Notes under the pieces: model-generated | The model's database searches: none | What the model saw: the letters and a program-made list of their open reading frames with translations, nothing else | What the model was told of the DNA's origin: nothing | DNA from: Microvirga zambiensis WSM3693 | GTDB lineage: Bacteria > Pseudomonadota > Alphaproteobacteria > Rhizobiales > Beijerinckiaceae | Direction of reading: 5' to 3' | DNA: 64,000 nucleotides | NCBI RefSeq assembly: GCF_016735695.1 | Contig: NZ_JAERQD010000010.1 | Location: 62,001-126,000 of the forward strand | Made by a program: the position numbers and the translations under genes | In this document: positions 43,806 to 55,046 of the stretch, piece after piece | Numbering within the stretch: position 1 is the first letter of the stretch | Layout: each line of letters begins with the position of its first letter

Positions 43806-45005
43806 ATGAAGACCCTGATGTCTGAAACCCGGACAGCGGCCATCGGGGCACTCATCGTCGCCCTCGGGCCTGTCAGCATGGCTCTTTATACGCCCGCGAT
43901 GCCTACGCTGGTGGAGGTGCTCCAGACCACGCCTGCAGCAATCAAGCTGTCATTGTCGATTTACCTGTTCGGTTTTGCGTTTTCTCAGCTCGTCTGCGGT
44001 CCTCTTTCGGATGCATTCGGCCGCCGCCCGGTCGCCCTGAGCTCATTCTCCATCTACTTCATAGGCAGCGTCGTTGCACTGCTCTCTCCGTCCATCGGGT
44101 GGCTTCTTGTCGGACGCGCCCTCCAGGGTATCGGCGTCGCTGCCGGGGTCGCAATCTCGCGGGCCATCGTGCGCGATCAGTTCGCCGGTCAGCGCTCGGC
44201 CCACATCATGAACCTGATTGGCCTGATTCTTGCTGTCGGGCCGGCGATTTCGCCGACCATCGGAGGTGTGCTGCTCAATGCCTTTGGGTGGCATTCGATT
44301 TTCCTTCTCATGGCCGTCTACGGCATCGTGACGGTGCTCGTGATTGGCCTCTGGTGTGTTGAGACGAACATCGCGCCCGATCCCGCGCAGGCCCATCCAA
44401 GCCAGGTCGCGCGGAACTACGGGATGCTCCTCACGGACAGGCGGTTCATGGCAGGCGGCCTTGTCCTCGGCTTTGCCATCGGTGCGTTCTATACGCTCGC
44501 CGCGATGCTTCCGTTCGTCTTGATGGAAGTGGTCGGGCTGACCCCGACTGAGTTCGGCCTTGTAATGCTCTTTCAAACCGGCTCCTACGCTCTCGGAGCC
44601 TTTGTCACGGGGCGCCTGCTGCGGCGGTATGAGGCGTCGAAACTGATTCCAATGGGGCTGACCCTCATTGCAGTTGCGGCTTTGAGCTTCGGCATCGGCC
44701 TTCGCCTTCTGCCTCTCTCCTGGCACAGCGTGATCGCCTCCGTCGCGCTCTGGTCATCGGGCAGCGCACTGGTGATACCCGGGGCCACCATGATTGCCCT
44801 CGCGGGCTTCCCGAGAATCGCCGGGGCAGCCTCCGCTCTGGTCGGGTTCCTACCGATTGGAATCGGGCTCGCGGGAACCGCTCTGGCAGCGCTGCTCTTC
44901 AACGATCCGTTGACGGCTCTTCAAACTGTCATGCCGAGCCTAGGCATACTCGCATTGCTCGCTCATTTCGGTCTCACGCCGAAACGGAACGACGGAGCAG
45001 ATTAG
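43806..45005 (+). CDS. Bcr/CflA-type MFS efflux transporter
   Basis: A 399-residue major-facilitator drug/proton antiporter with twelve hydrophobic segments. The loop 2-3 motif is GPLSDAFGRRPVALSS and the motif C-like GPAISPTIGGVLL of 12-TM exporters is visible. A second ATG at 43818 is an alternative start. No adjoining regulator points to a substrate. It may export a pathway intermediate or an unrelated drug. Confidence 0.85.
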   Translation: MKTLMSETRTAAIGALIVALGPVSMALYTPAMPTLVEVLQTTPAAIKLSLSIYLFGFAFSQLVCGPLSDAFGRRPVALSSFSIYFIGSVVALLSPSIGWLLVGRALQGIGVAAGVAISRAIVRDQFAGQRSAHIMNLIGLILAVGPAISPTIGGVLLNAFGWHSIFLLMAVYGIVTVLVIGLWCVETNIAPDPAQAHPSQVARNYGMLLTDRRFMAGGLVLGFAIGAFYTLAAMLPFVLMEVVGLTPTEFGLVMLFQTGSYALGAFVTGRLLRRYEASKLIPMGLTLIAVAALSFGIGLRLLPLSWHSVIASVALWSSGSALVIPGATMIALAGFPRIAGAASALVGFLPIGIGLAGTALAALLFNDPLTALQTVMPSLGILALLAHFGLTPKRNDGAD

Positions 45006-45062
45006 GGACCTCATCGCAATCGGTCCTACACGCCTGCTTGCGCCCCAACTTCCGTACCTTAC

Positions 45063-45449
45063 TCAGCCCGGTGGCAAAGGCCGCGGACGTGAGCCGCTGT
45101 CGATGGCGACGAAGGTGAAGACCGCTTCCGTCACCTTGATCTGTTCGTCGCCATCACGGGAGCGGCGCCAGGCTTCGACCTGAAACTTCATGGATGTGCG
45201 GCCCGTGGAGATCAGATCGGCATAAACCGAGACCTCGTCGCCGACGTGAACCGGTGTGTGAAAGACCATGCCGTCGACGGCGACCGTGACGCAGCGCCCA
45301 CGGGCCCGCCTCGCAGCGGCATTGCCTGCGGCCAGGTCCATCTGCGACATGAGCCAGCCGCCGAAGATGTCGCCGGCCGGATTGGTGTCGGAGGGCATTG
45401 CAATCGTCCGGATGACGGCTTCTCGCGGCTTCGTGTCCTCGACCGTCAT
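45063..45449 (-). CDS. acyl-CoA thioesterase, YciA type
   Basis: A 128-residue single-hotdog thioesterase. The signature MPSDTNPAGDIFGGWLMSQMD with the catalytic Asp, and VDGMVFHTPVHVGDE, are typical of YciA/Acot12-type enzymes that hydrolyse short acyl-CoAs. It is the last gene of the minus-strand unit after the GntR regulator (31-base gap). It converges with the MFS gene. Confidence 0.87.
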   Translation of the reverse strand: MTVEDTKPREAVIRTIAMPSDTNPAGDIFGGWLMSQMDLAAGNAAARRARGRCVTVAVDGMVFHTPVHVGDEVSVYADLISTGRTSMKFQVEAWRRSRDGDEQIKVTEAVFTFVAIDSGSRPRPLPPG

Positions 45450-45480
45450 GTTTGTTCCCCTTCTCTGTCTGTGGCAGCGC

Positions 45481-46401
45481 TCAGCGTTCCAGGATCGGCC
45501 TGATCTCTTGAAGGTTCCCGATCGTATGTTCGAGATGCCGGCGCAGAGCCTGCGAGGCTTCCTCGTTTTTCTCCCTTTCCAGGAGATCGAGGATCTGCAG
45601 GTGTTCCTCGCATTGCTGGCGGTAGCGCTTGCGGTCGACCATCGAGCGATAGGAGAGCAGGCGTCGGACGCGGTTGATGCGTCGCACTGCTTCCAGAAAG
45701 AAAGGATTGCCGGAGGCGCCGACGATCGCCTCGTGGAACCTCACGCCGCGTTCATGGAGGGCGTCGGCGCTGTCCGTCTCGATGGCGCCCCGAAGAAGCC
45801 TGAGCTCCGCCTCACGGCAGCGGGTGGCGATATCGGGGTCCAGACGGTAGGTCGGCTCCAAGAGAGCCGCGGGTTCGAGGGCGAGGCGCACGCGATAGGT
45901 CTGCTCGAGGCTTTCCGGGGTTGTGAGCATCGGCGAGAAGGACCAGCCGTAGCCGGGGCGACGTTCGGCCCAGCCCTCCTGGGCAATCCGGCCCAGCACC
46001 GCGTTCAACTGCGCCTTCGTCAGCCGATAGTTTTCTTTCAGATAGGCCTCGGAGGCCGGATCGGGCAGACGACCGTGAAGGTGATCGTCGGCCATCCTGA
46101 AATAAATATCGGAGGCATCGTCCCGCGTCGTCAGGCCGAGGCTCTCCGGCGACACGTCCTGGACGTCCGATACGAAGTAGCCGCGGTTGCGTTCATGGGT
46201 GAGGGCGCCCTTGGTCGCGAGCAGCTGCAAGGCCTGGCCGACCGGAAAGCGGGAGACGCTGAAGCGCGCAGCCAGCTCCTGGGCCGTCAGATGGGTTCCT
46301 GCTTGCAACCCACCTTCGCGAACATGGTTGAGGATCTGCGCGGCCAGGCCCTCGGTCAACTCTCGCTTCCCGTTGACCGTGCGCTCCCCGGCTGAACCCA
46401 T
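45481..46401 (-). CDS. GntR-family regulator with two winged-helix regions
   Basis: A 306-residue GntR (FCD-type) regulator, about 70 residues longer than usual. The expected winged helix is at 15-60 (AQELAARFSVSRFPVGQALQ). A second HTH-like stretch follows near 90-140 (LKENYRLTKAQLNAVLGRIAQEGW) before the FCD effector domain with its RVRLALEPAAL start and late His-containing helices. It shares the minus-strand unit with aconitase and TctC and is the natural candidate for the AT-rich repeat at 50318-50355. Confidence 0.85.
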   Translation of the reverse strand: MGSAGERTVNGKRELTEGLAAQILNHVREGGLQAGTHLTAQELAARFSVSRFPVGQALQLLATKGALTHERNRGYFVSDVQDVSPESLGLTTRDDASDIYFRMADDHLHGRLPDPASEAYLKENYRLTKAQLNAVLGRIAQEGWAERRPGYGWSFSPMLTTPESLEQTYRVRLALEPAALLEPTYRLDPDIATRCREAELRLLRGAIETDSADALHERGVRFHEAIVGASGNPFFLEAVRRINRVRRLLSYRSMVDRKRYRQQCEEHLQILDLLEREKNEEASQALRRHLEHTIGNLQEIRPILER

Positions 46402-46502
46402 GAACTTTACCTCGGACCCTTAGACGATGGCTCGATCCTTCTTTAGCCGATTTGTCGAGGCCATGGTACTCTCGGGCACGACTTGAATGTGTCGAAGGAG
46501 GA

Positions 46503-46526
46503 GAGGGAGCCCGAGGCGGCCCCCTC
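46503..46526 (-). terminator. hairpin after the TctC gene
   Basis: GAGGGAGCC and GGCCCCCTC pair with one mismatch across a six-base loop, just downstream of the tctC stop on the minus strand. As with the other binding-protein genes here, it may raise the message for the binding protein over the genes that follow. No T tract. Confidence 0.35.
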
Positions 46527-46534
46527 GCTTTGTC

Positions 46535-47500
46535 TCAGGACTTCACAAGGCCGATCGACTTCAGGATATCGCCCACGCGGGCCTGCTCTTCCTTCAGGAA
46601 CGAGTCGAACGAGGCGCCGGTCAGATAAAAGTCCTCCCAGCCGCGCTGCTTGAGGATCTCGGCCCATTCCTTCGACTTGACCAGCTTGTCGACGGTATCG
46701 GCATGCACTTTCTTCTGGTCCGCCGTAATGGCCGGAGGAGCCATGATCGCGCGCCAGTTCACGACCTCCACATCCATGCCCTGTTCCTTCAGGGTGGGGA
46801 CATCGGCACCGGCCAGACGCTTGCCGGACGAGATCGCCAGCGCCCGCAGCTTGCCAGCCTTGATCTGGCTCTCGAACTCGCCATAGCCCGAAACACCGGC
46901 CGTCACCCGGCCGCCAAGCATCGCTGCCAGGGCCTCGCCGCCACCCGAGAAGGCGATGTAGTTGACCTTCGCCGGATCGGAGCCGGCGGCCTTGGTGAAC
47001 AGGGCCGCGAGGATATGGTCCGCTCCGCCGGCGGAGCCGCCGGCCCATGTCACTTTCGCCGGATCGGCCTTTGCGGCTGCCGCAAGCTCCTGCACGTTCT
47101 TGATCGGCGAGTTCGCAGGCACGACTATCACGAGCGGATCGCCGGTAAGGCGCGCAATCGGCGTGACCTGATCGAGGCCGACCGGCGACTTGTTGCTCAG
47201 AATGGCACCGATCATGGTGATGCCGTTGACCATCAGCTGGTTCGGATCGCCTTTTCCGTTGTTGACGAATTGCGCCAGGCCGATGGTGCCGCCTGCGCCG
47301 GTGACGTTGGTCACTTGAACGCTCTTCGCGAGGCCGGTCTGCGTCAGCACCTGCTGAATCGAGCGGGCGGCCGAATCCCAGCCCCCGCCGGGCCCTGCGG
47401 GGGCCATGATCTTGAGTTCCTGCTGCGCAAAGGCAGAAGACGCCACGAGTGTGAGAGCGGCAACGGCGACGCCGCGGATCGTCTTGGTGAATTGGCTCAC
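46535..47500 (-). CDS. TctC-type tripartite tricarboxylate transporter binding protein
   Basis: A 321-residue periplasmic binding protein of the TctC/Bug family. The signal peptide is residues 1-25 (ending SSAFAQQ). The family motifs APAGPGGGWDSAAR and TNVTGAGGTIGLAQF are clear. No TctA or TctB membrane partners are in the window; orphan Bug-type receptors are common. Being beside aconitase, a tricarboxylate ligand (citrate, tricarballylate, aconitate) is plausible. Confidence 0.9.
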   Translation of the reverse strand: MSQFTKTIRGVAVAALTLVASSAFAQQELKIMAPAGPGGGWDSAARSIQQVLTQTGLAKSVQVTNVTGAGGTIGLAQFVNNGKGDPNQLMVNGITMIGAILSNKSPVGLDQVTPIARLTGDPLVIVVPANSPIKNVQELAAAAKADPAKVTWAGGSAGGADHILAALFTKAAGSDPAKVNYIAFSGGGEALAAMLGGRVTAGVSGYGEFESQIKAGKLRALAISSGKRLAGADVPTLKEQGMDVEVVNWRAIMAPPAITADQKKVHADTVDKLVKSKEWAEILKQRGWEDFYLTGASFDSFLKEEQARVGDILKSIGLVKS

Positions 47501-47554
47501 GAGTTCCTCCCTTAAGGTTGCGTGAGATTGTGAGCGCGAAGCGGGCGTTGCCGC

Positions 47555-50245
<2,691 letters not shown>

Positions 50246-50317
50246 CGAACCTCCTGCGTTTCCCTGAACGAGTTCGCCACCAAGCCGTGTCGGTCAGGGC
50301 ACATTATCGATGCTATT

Positions 50318-50355
50318 TTGCATAAATTGATTCATAAATGCAAGAATAATTGCAT
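50318..50355 (-). promoter_or_regulatory. AT-rich repeat operator/promoter upstream of aconitase
   Basis: TTGCAT at 50318 and ATGCAA at 50338 form an inverted repeat with 14 bases between. A further TTGCAT at 50350 follows as a partly overlapping third element. The region is strikingly AT-rich against the high-GC background. It lies 73-110 bases before the aconitase start on the minus strand, so it is a likely GntR operator overlapping the promoter. Confidence 0.45.
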
Positions 50356-50959
50356 TTTTAGTCATCGATATGCTAATTCAGCCTTGGAAAGGTATGCCCG
50401 GGCTCATGGAAAAGGATTTTTAATCAATACTTTAGCGAGGTAGTATCCCGGCGGGGTGCATTCTGCTTGGGACAAGCGTGGCAACTGGGATTCTTGCCTG
50501 ATGTTTGCATGATGAATGACGCGCAGACAGACTTGGAAGATGCCGATGTCGAGTGAAACGAGCATACCATAGAAGCGGTTTGCCCTATTGCCGCCGTCCG
50601 CAGGAGGTTCGACCTCACCTGTCCTAAATTGCCAGAAGGGCGTCTCAAATTGTCAAGCGTGAGCGCGTGAACCTGCATAGTGTCGGTGTTCCAGAATGAA
50701 TGGGCAGCGGGTGAACGGGGAAGCAATCGGCACGGGTAGTTTCGATCCGTAGTCTCGTATGCGGACCGAGGGCATGATCCTCGGGACGGGCTTTTCGCTG
50801 CCGCTGATCCGGGATGAGCTTTGGTCGCAAAAGCAGGAGCAAGATGTGCCACCGGAAGCGCTTATCGCGAGAGTGAGCCAGGACAGTTGCCACGATGGCG
50901 TTAACTCGTCTGGGAAGCTTCGTTTCTTCCTGCGCTATCAAAAAGGAATCCGCGGGTTA
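50356..50959. other. 604-bp stretch without a supported gene
   Basis: Several frames are open here on both strands, including one upstream of and in frame with the lipoprotein gene. None has a ribosome site and a recognisable product. A minus-strand frame ending near 50417 is open for about 70 codons without a start. It may be a worn gene remnant. I see no inverted terminal repeats of an insertion sequence. Confidence 0.4.
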
Positions 50960-51403
50960 ATGGCCGCGGCAATCGTTGCGCCGGTGCTGGTCGGATGCAC
51001 CACATCCGGGGAAGGGACAGCGCCCGCCGCAAATGCGGAAGCTCCCGCAGCCTTTGCGCGGGAGCGCTTGATCGGCCGATGGGGCGTGGCGTCGTTCCAT
51101 ACCGACAAGGATCGGCCGAGAACCGAGCGCGAGGCGCGCGCCCAGTGCGGTCAGCCCTACACGATTGCCAAGGGTCCGACCGATGGCGTGATGATGCATG
51201 TGGCCGACGACCCGAAGCTCTATGAACTCAGGCTGAAGGGCGACACGGCAGGCCGGACTTTTCTCGGATTCGAAGCGCCGCCGGGCGATCCGCAGGATCG
51301 CGAGATTATCTCGGCGACGAACAATCTGATGCTCATGCGCTTTGTCGATCCTGACGCGAACCGGCGCTACGGAACATTCGTATTCGTGCGCTGTAGCGCC
51401 TGA
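50960..51403 (+). CDS. small envelope lipoprotein, unknown function
   Basis: A lipoprotein with lipobox LVGC about 14 residues after ATG 50960. That start leaves no basic residue before the hydrophobic stretch. The upstream in-frame RYQKGIRGL looks like a natural signal-peptide N-terminus, so translation may begin earlier at a CTG near 50926 or further upstream. The mature part (about 130 residues) has a GRWGVASFHTDKD start and ends FVFVRCS, with Cys residues that could pair. Fourteen bases of non-coding DNA plus GGAGG separate it from the L,D-transpeptidase, so a cell-envelope role is likely. Confidence 0.65.
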   Translation: MAAAIVAPVLVGCTTSGEGTAPAANAEAPAAFARERLIGRWGVASFHTDKDRPRTEREARAQCGQPYTIAKGPTDGVMMHVADDPKLYELRLKGDTAGRTFLGFEAPPGDPQDREIISATNNLMLMRFVDPDANRRYGTFVFVRCSA

Positions 51404-51433
51404 CGGTCGAGACAACAAGTGGAGGATGGTATT

Positions 51434-52078
51434 TTGCGAGAACTGCGGATGAATCCTCGCCGGCTGCCGCTGTTTTACGGGATTGCGGGAGCCTGGTTCG
51501 CGCTGGTGGCCTGTGTTGCGATATCGCAGGCCCACGCGCAGGCGGCGCGCGCTGCGCCGGAGACGCTTCAGGTCCTTGACGAGCCGGGGCGCATATCGAC
51601 CGAGGAGGTCGTCATCACGGATGGGCCCTATGCCCGTCAGATGGTGTTTTTCAGATCCAACGAGGCACCCGGGACACTTGTCATCCATACGTCTGAGCGA
51701 TTTCTCTACATCGTTCAGGGCAACAACCGAGCGCTGCGCTACGGCATCGGCGTCGGGCGTGAAGGATTTCAATGGTCAGGATTGGTGCAGGTCAGCCGCA
51801 AGGGCGAGTGGCCCGACTGGCGCCCGCCGCCGGAGATGATCGCGCGGCAGCCCTATCTTCCACGTTTCATGGCAGGCGGTCCGGGCAATCCGATGGGCGC
51901 CCGTGCGCTCTATCTGGGGTCGACCGTTTTCCGCATCCACGGCACCAACCAGCCGGAAACGATCGGACACGCCATTTCATCAGGCTGTTTCCGGCTGGCC
52001 AATGGCGACATCATCGATCTTTACGAACGGGTTCCTGTCGGCACGAAGGTAGTGGTCCGGCACGGCGCCAGCCTCTGA
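51434..52078 (+). CDS. L,D-transpeptidase (YkuD family)
   Basis: A protein of about 214 residues with a signal peptide (ending SQAHAQ) and a C-terminal YkuD catalytic domain: RIHGTNQPETIG followed by ISSGCFRLANGD, with the His, Ser-Gly-Cys and Arg of the active site. It cross-links peptidoglycan or attaches lipoproteins to it. Start placed at TTG 51434, eight bases after GGAGG; ATG 51449 is the alternative. Confidence 0.87.
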   Translation: MRELRMNPRRLPLFYGIAGAWFALVACVAISQAHAQAARAAPETLQVLDEPGRISTEEVVITDGPYARQMVFFRSNEAPGTLVIHTSERFLYIVQGNNRALRYGIGVGREGFQWSGLVQVSRKGEWPDWRPPPEMIARQPYLPRFMAGGPGNPMGARALYLGSTVFRIHGTNQPETIGHAISSGCFRLANGDIIDLYERVPVGTKVVVRHGASL

Positions 52079-52132
52079 AGCAAGTTATCGCGATCCTGGA
52101 ATGGGACGCATCACCGAGCGGGGATTGAGATC

Positions 52133-53170
52133 ATGTTGAATGCATCCCAAATTGCCATTCGCTGCGCGCTGGCGAGCTTCCTAGCCTTGGTGCTCGGCAT
52201 GTCGGTTCTGCCTGCAGCGGCGGGGACGCTCGAGAGCGTAAAGCAGCGCGGCACTCTGCAATGTGGTGTCAGCGAGGGGCTTTTCGGGTTTTCTGAACGT
52301 AACGCTCAGGATGCATGGTCAGGTTTCGACGTCGATTTCTGTCGCGCCGTCGCAAGCGCCATCTTCGATGATCCCTCGAAGGTCACATTCGTTCCGCTTT
52401 CCGCCGGAGACCGATTCAGCGCTCTCCGCACAGGCCGCGTCGATCTGCTGTCGAGGAATTCGACGTGGACATTGGAACGGGAGGCCGGTCTCGGCTTGGC
52501 GTTCGTGGGCATCACCTATCACGATGGCCAAGGCTTCATGGTCATGCGCGATCTCAATGTCAGCTCCGCACTGGAACTCAACAATGCGAAGGTGTGTGTC
52601 GAGACGGGTACCACGAGTCAGCTCAACCTGGCGGACTTCTTCCGTGCCAACTCGATGACCTTCGAGGAGCGTGCCTTCCCGACGGCCGGGGAGGCTCTCA
52701 ACGCCTTCCAGTCCGGTCAGTGCAATGTGTTGACGCGGGATCAATCCGCACTTTACGCGGAGCGCCTGAAACTTCCCCGTCCGAAAGATGCAATTATCCT
52801 CCCTGATGTGATCTCGAAGGAGCCGCTCGGGCCGGTGACGCGTGCGGATGACTTTGCTTGGTTCACCCTCGTGAAATGGGTGAATTTCGCCCTCGTCAAT
52901 GCGGAAGAACTCGGGATTTCGTCCAAGAACGCGGCCGAGGCGACGAGCTCCGGCAAGCCCGATGTGCGCCGTTTCGCGGGCGTGGAAGGCGGGTTTGGCA
53001 AGATGCTGGGGCTGGACGACGCCTGGGCGTTGCGCGCCGTGCGGGCAGTCGGAAATTATGCCGAAATCTACGAGCGAAACCTCGGCGTCGAGTCTCGCCT
53101 CGGCATTCCACGTGGCCTGAACCAGCTTTGGAGCATGGGTGGCGTGCTCTACGCGCCGCCGCTCCGCTGA
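52133..53170 (+). CDS. amino-acid ABC transporter binding protein (AapJ type), orphan
   Basis: A 345-residue family-3 binding protein resembling the general L-amino acid receptor AapJ/BztA, with a signal peptide ending PAAAGT. It shows LESVKQRGTLQCGV, GFDVDFCRAVASAI and RVDLLSRNSTWTLERE. The aapQMP permease/ATPase genes that normally follow are absent; the next gene is an AraC regulator. It may borrow a distant permease or act as a sensor. Confidence 0.87.
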   Translation: MLNASQIAIRCALASFLALVLGMSVLPAAAGTLESVKQRGTLQCGVSEGLFGFSERNAQDAWSGFDVDFCRAVASAIFDDPSKVTFVPLSAGDRFSALRTGRVDLLSRNSTWTLEREAGLGLAFVGITYHDGQGFMVMRDLNVSSALELNNAKVCVETGTTSQLNLADFFRANSMTFEERAFPTAGEALNAFQSGQCNVLTRDQSALYAERLKLPRPKDAIILPDVISKEPLGPVTRADDFAWFTLVKWVNFALVNAEELGISSKNAAEATSSGKPDVRRFAGVEGGFGKMLGLDDAWALRAVRAVGNYAEIYERNLGVESRLGIPRGLNQLWSMGGVLYAPPLR

Positions 53171-53332
53171 TTGCGCACAAGCGGCGTATTTCTCCTTAGT
53201 ACCGCAGGGTAATTGCCTATTACGCGCTCAGGGTTTTACCGGATACCGCAACGATCCGTCATTGGTTAGCCTTCCGACTAGAGCGTATAAATCGGGATCC
53301 TTTCTACCCCGAGCGTTCAAAGGTAGGAAGCG

Positions 53333-54418
53333 ATGAGCAGTAACATCGTTCTTCTGTCTGAGGGTACCAGAGGGCAGCATGCCGGTTCGACCTCGTCGAG
53401 GGCCCGACCGCTCCCTCCTGGCTACATTCATCTTGGCATCGCCAAAGAGATCGCGCCAACCTTGCGTGATCTCGGCATCGATCCCGACGATCTCATTCGA
53501 GAGGCAGGGCTCAATCCGAATCTCTTCAACGATGCGACGAATGTCATTTCCCATGCAGCCCTGGGCCGTTTGCTTGGCCTCTGCGTCGCGCGTACCAGAT
53601 GCCCTCATTTCGGGCTTCTGGTCGGCAAGCGTGCCACCATCCAGTCGTTGGGTTTGGTCGGCCGCCTGATGCAGCATTCTGCGACGGTCGGCGATGCCTT
53701 GAAGGCCCTCGTATCGCATTTGAGCGTTCAGGACAGGCTCGCCGTCCCGTCGCTCGCGATCGTCGGTGATATGGCTTTGCTGAGCTATGCCGTCTATCAG
53801 CCGGAGGCTCAGAGCGCAGATCAGATCTCGGACGGCGCGATTGCGGCTGCAGTCAATGCACTGCGCGCCTTGTGTGGAGCGGGTTGGCGCCCGACGGAGG
53901 TCTTTCTGCCGCGCGCGCAGCCTATCGATCCGGAACCGTTCCGGCGACACTTCCAGGCCCCCGTTCGATTCAATCACGAAAATGCGGCGATCATCTTACC
54001 TCTCCGCGACTTGCATGCACGGATCGATGGCGCCGACCCCATGTTACGGACGATGCTGGAAGAAAAGATCAGGCAGATGAAAGGCGGCGCGGGCACTGCA
54101 TTCTCTGACGACATCCGGCGTTTGCTGCGCATACGGCTGGCGAGCCGGCGCTGCTCGGCCGATGATGTCGCCGGCTTGCTGGCAATCAATCGCCGTACCC
54201 TGAGCCGGCGCCTCAAGGGAAGCGGTGCTGGCTACCGGTCGATCACGAACGAGACGCGCTTCGAGATTGCACGCCAATTGCTGGAGCAGACCGAAGTGCC
54301 TCTTGGCCAGATCGCTGCCGCGCTCGGCTATTCGGAGGCAAGCGCCTTCACACGTGCATTCCGGCGCTGGTCGGGTGTGACGCCCACCGCTTGGCGAACC
54401 GCCGACGCGAGAGGATGA
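53333..54418 (+). CDS. AraC-family transcriptional regulator
   Basis: A 361-residue AraC/XylS regulator. The N-terminal 200 residues look like the arabinose-binding-like domain of the OruR/ArgR subgroup (FGLLVGKRATIQSLGLVGRL). The C-terminal double HTH covers about 260-355, with DDVAGLLAINRRTLSRRLKG and IAAALGYSEASAFTRAFRRW. Its likely targets are the neighbouring amino-acid receptor or the small envelope protein. The 162-bp gap before it shows no operator I can define. Confidence 0.87.
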   Translation: MSSNIVLLSEGTRGQHAGSTSSRARPLPPGYIHLGIAKEIAPTLRDLGIDPDDLIREAGLNPNLFNDATNVISHAALGRLLGLCVARTRCPHFGLLVGKRATIQSLGLVGRLMQHSATVGDALKALVSHLSVQDRLAVPSLAIVGDMALLSYAVYQPEAQSADQISDGAIAAAVNALRALCGAGWRPTEVFLPRAQPIDPEPFRRHFQAPVRFNHENAAIILPLRDLHARIDGADPMLRTMLEEKIRQMKGGAGTAFSDDIRRLLRIRLASRRCSADDVAGLLAINRRTLSRRLKGSGAGYRSITNETRFEIARQLLEQTEVPLGQIAAALGYSEASAFTRAFRRWSGVTPTAWRTADARG

Positions 54419-54577
54419 CGCGCCGATGGCCCAAACTGCCAAGGACTCGTCCCTCCTTATCAAGCGGCGATGGCCGATCAATGCGAAAGTGAAGTTTCTG
54501 CCGATTGAGGAAAGGCGTGCCAGCCTCGCGCTGACGATTGATGCCAGGCTGGCTCGGCCTTGGAGAAGGAAACACCC

Positions 54578-55021
54578 ATGATGAAGCTCCAGTATACTCT
54601 TCGTTACGGCCTGATTGCCCTCGCAGCGGCCTTTGCACCATTGCTTACATCACCCGCCTGGGCTGCGACCGGGACGGTTCGTATCGAGATCGTCAAGGCG
54701 GGTTTCATCGTCGGCGTCGGTGGCGGAAGCGGAACGCTCACCTTCGTTGGACGACGCTATCCCCTGAAAGTCGGCGGCCTGAGTGTCGGTGCGACCATCG
54801 GAGCGTCGAAAGCAGATTTGGTCGGGCGCGCCTACAACCTGCGTCAGGCTTCCGACATTGCCGGTACCTACACGTCCGTCGGAGCCGCTGTCGCCGCGGG
54901 CGGTGGCGTGTCGAGCATCCGGCTCCAGAATGCAAAAGGAGTCGTCCTTGAACTGCGCGGTCGCAATATCGGGCTGGAATTCAACGCCAACGTGAGCGGA
55001 GTGGAGATCAGCTTGCGGTGA
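54578..55021 (+). CDS. small exported protein, possibly DUF1134/EipA-like
   Basis: A 147-residue protein with a signal peptide ending PAWAA. Start at ATG 54578, seven bases after AGAAGGA. The mature part is Gly-, Val- and Ser-rich, with repeated beta-strand patterns (VGVGGGSGTLTFVGRRYPL, VGAAVAAGGGVSS). The GxGxLTFxGRxYPxKVGGL pattern recalls the DUF1134 envelope-integrity family. I hold that match loosely. It ends 25 bases from the convergent dehydrogenase gene. Confidence 0.6.
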   Translation: MMKLQYTLRYGLIALAAAFAPLLTSPAWAATGTVRIEIVKAGFIVGVGGGSGTLTFVGRRYPLKVGGLSVGATIGASKADLVGRAYNLRQASDIAGTYTSVGAAVAAGGGVSSIRLQNAKGVVLELRGRNIGLEFNANVSGVEISLR

Positions 55022-55046
55022 CGCTGAGCCAGCAATCTGCTTCTGC

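Noticed and set aside
46443..47048. 201-codon minus-strand frame overlapping the TctC gene
   Set aside because: The overlapping frame 46535-47500 has a signal peptide and TctC motifs; this one is Gly/Arg-rich shadow.
50424..50852. 142-codon minus-strand frame upstream of the lipoprotein gene
   Set aside because: Ser/Arg/Pro-rich low-complexity product, no ribosome site, no family; probably chance.
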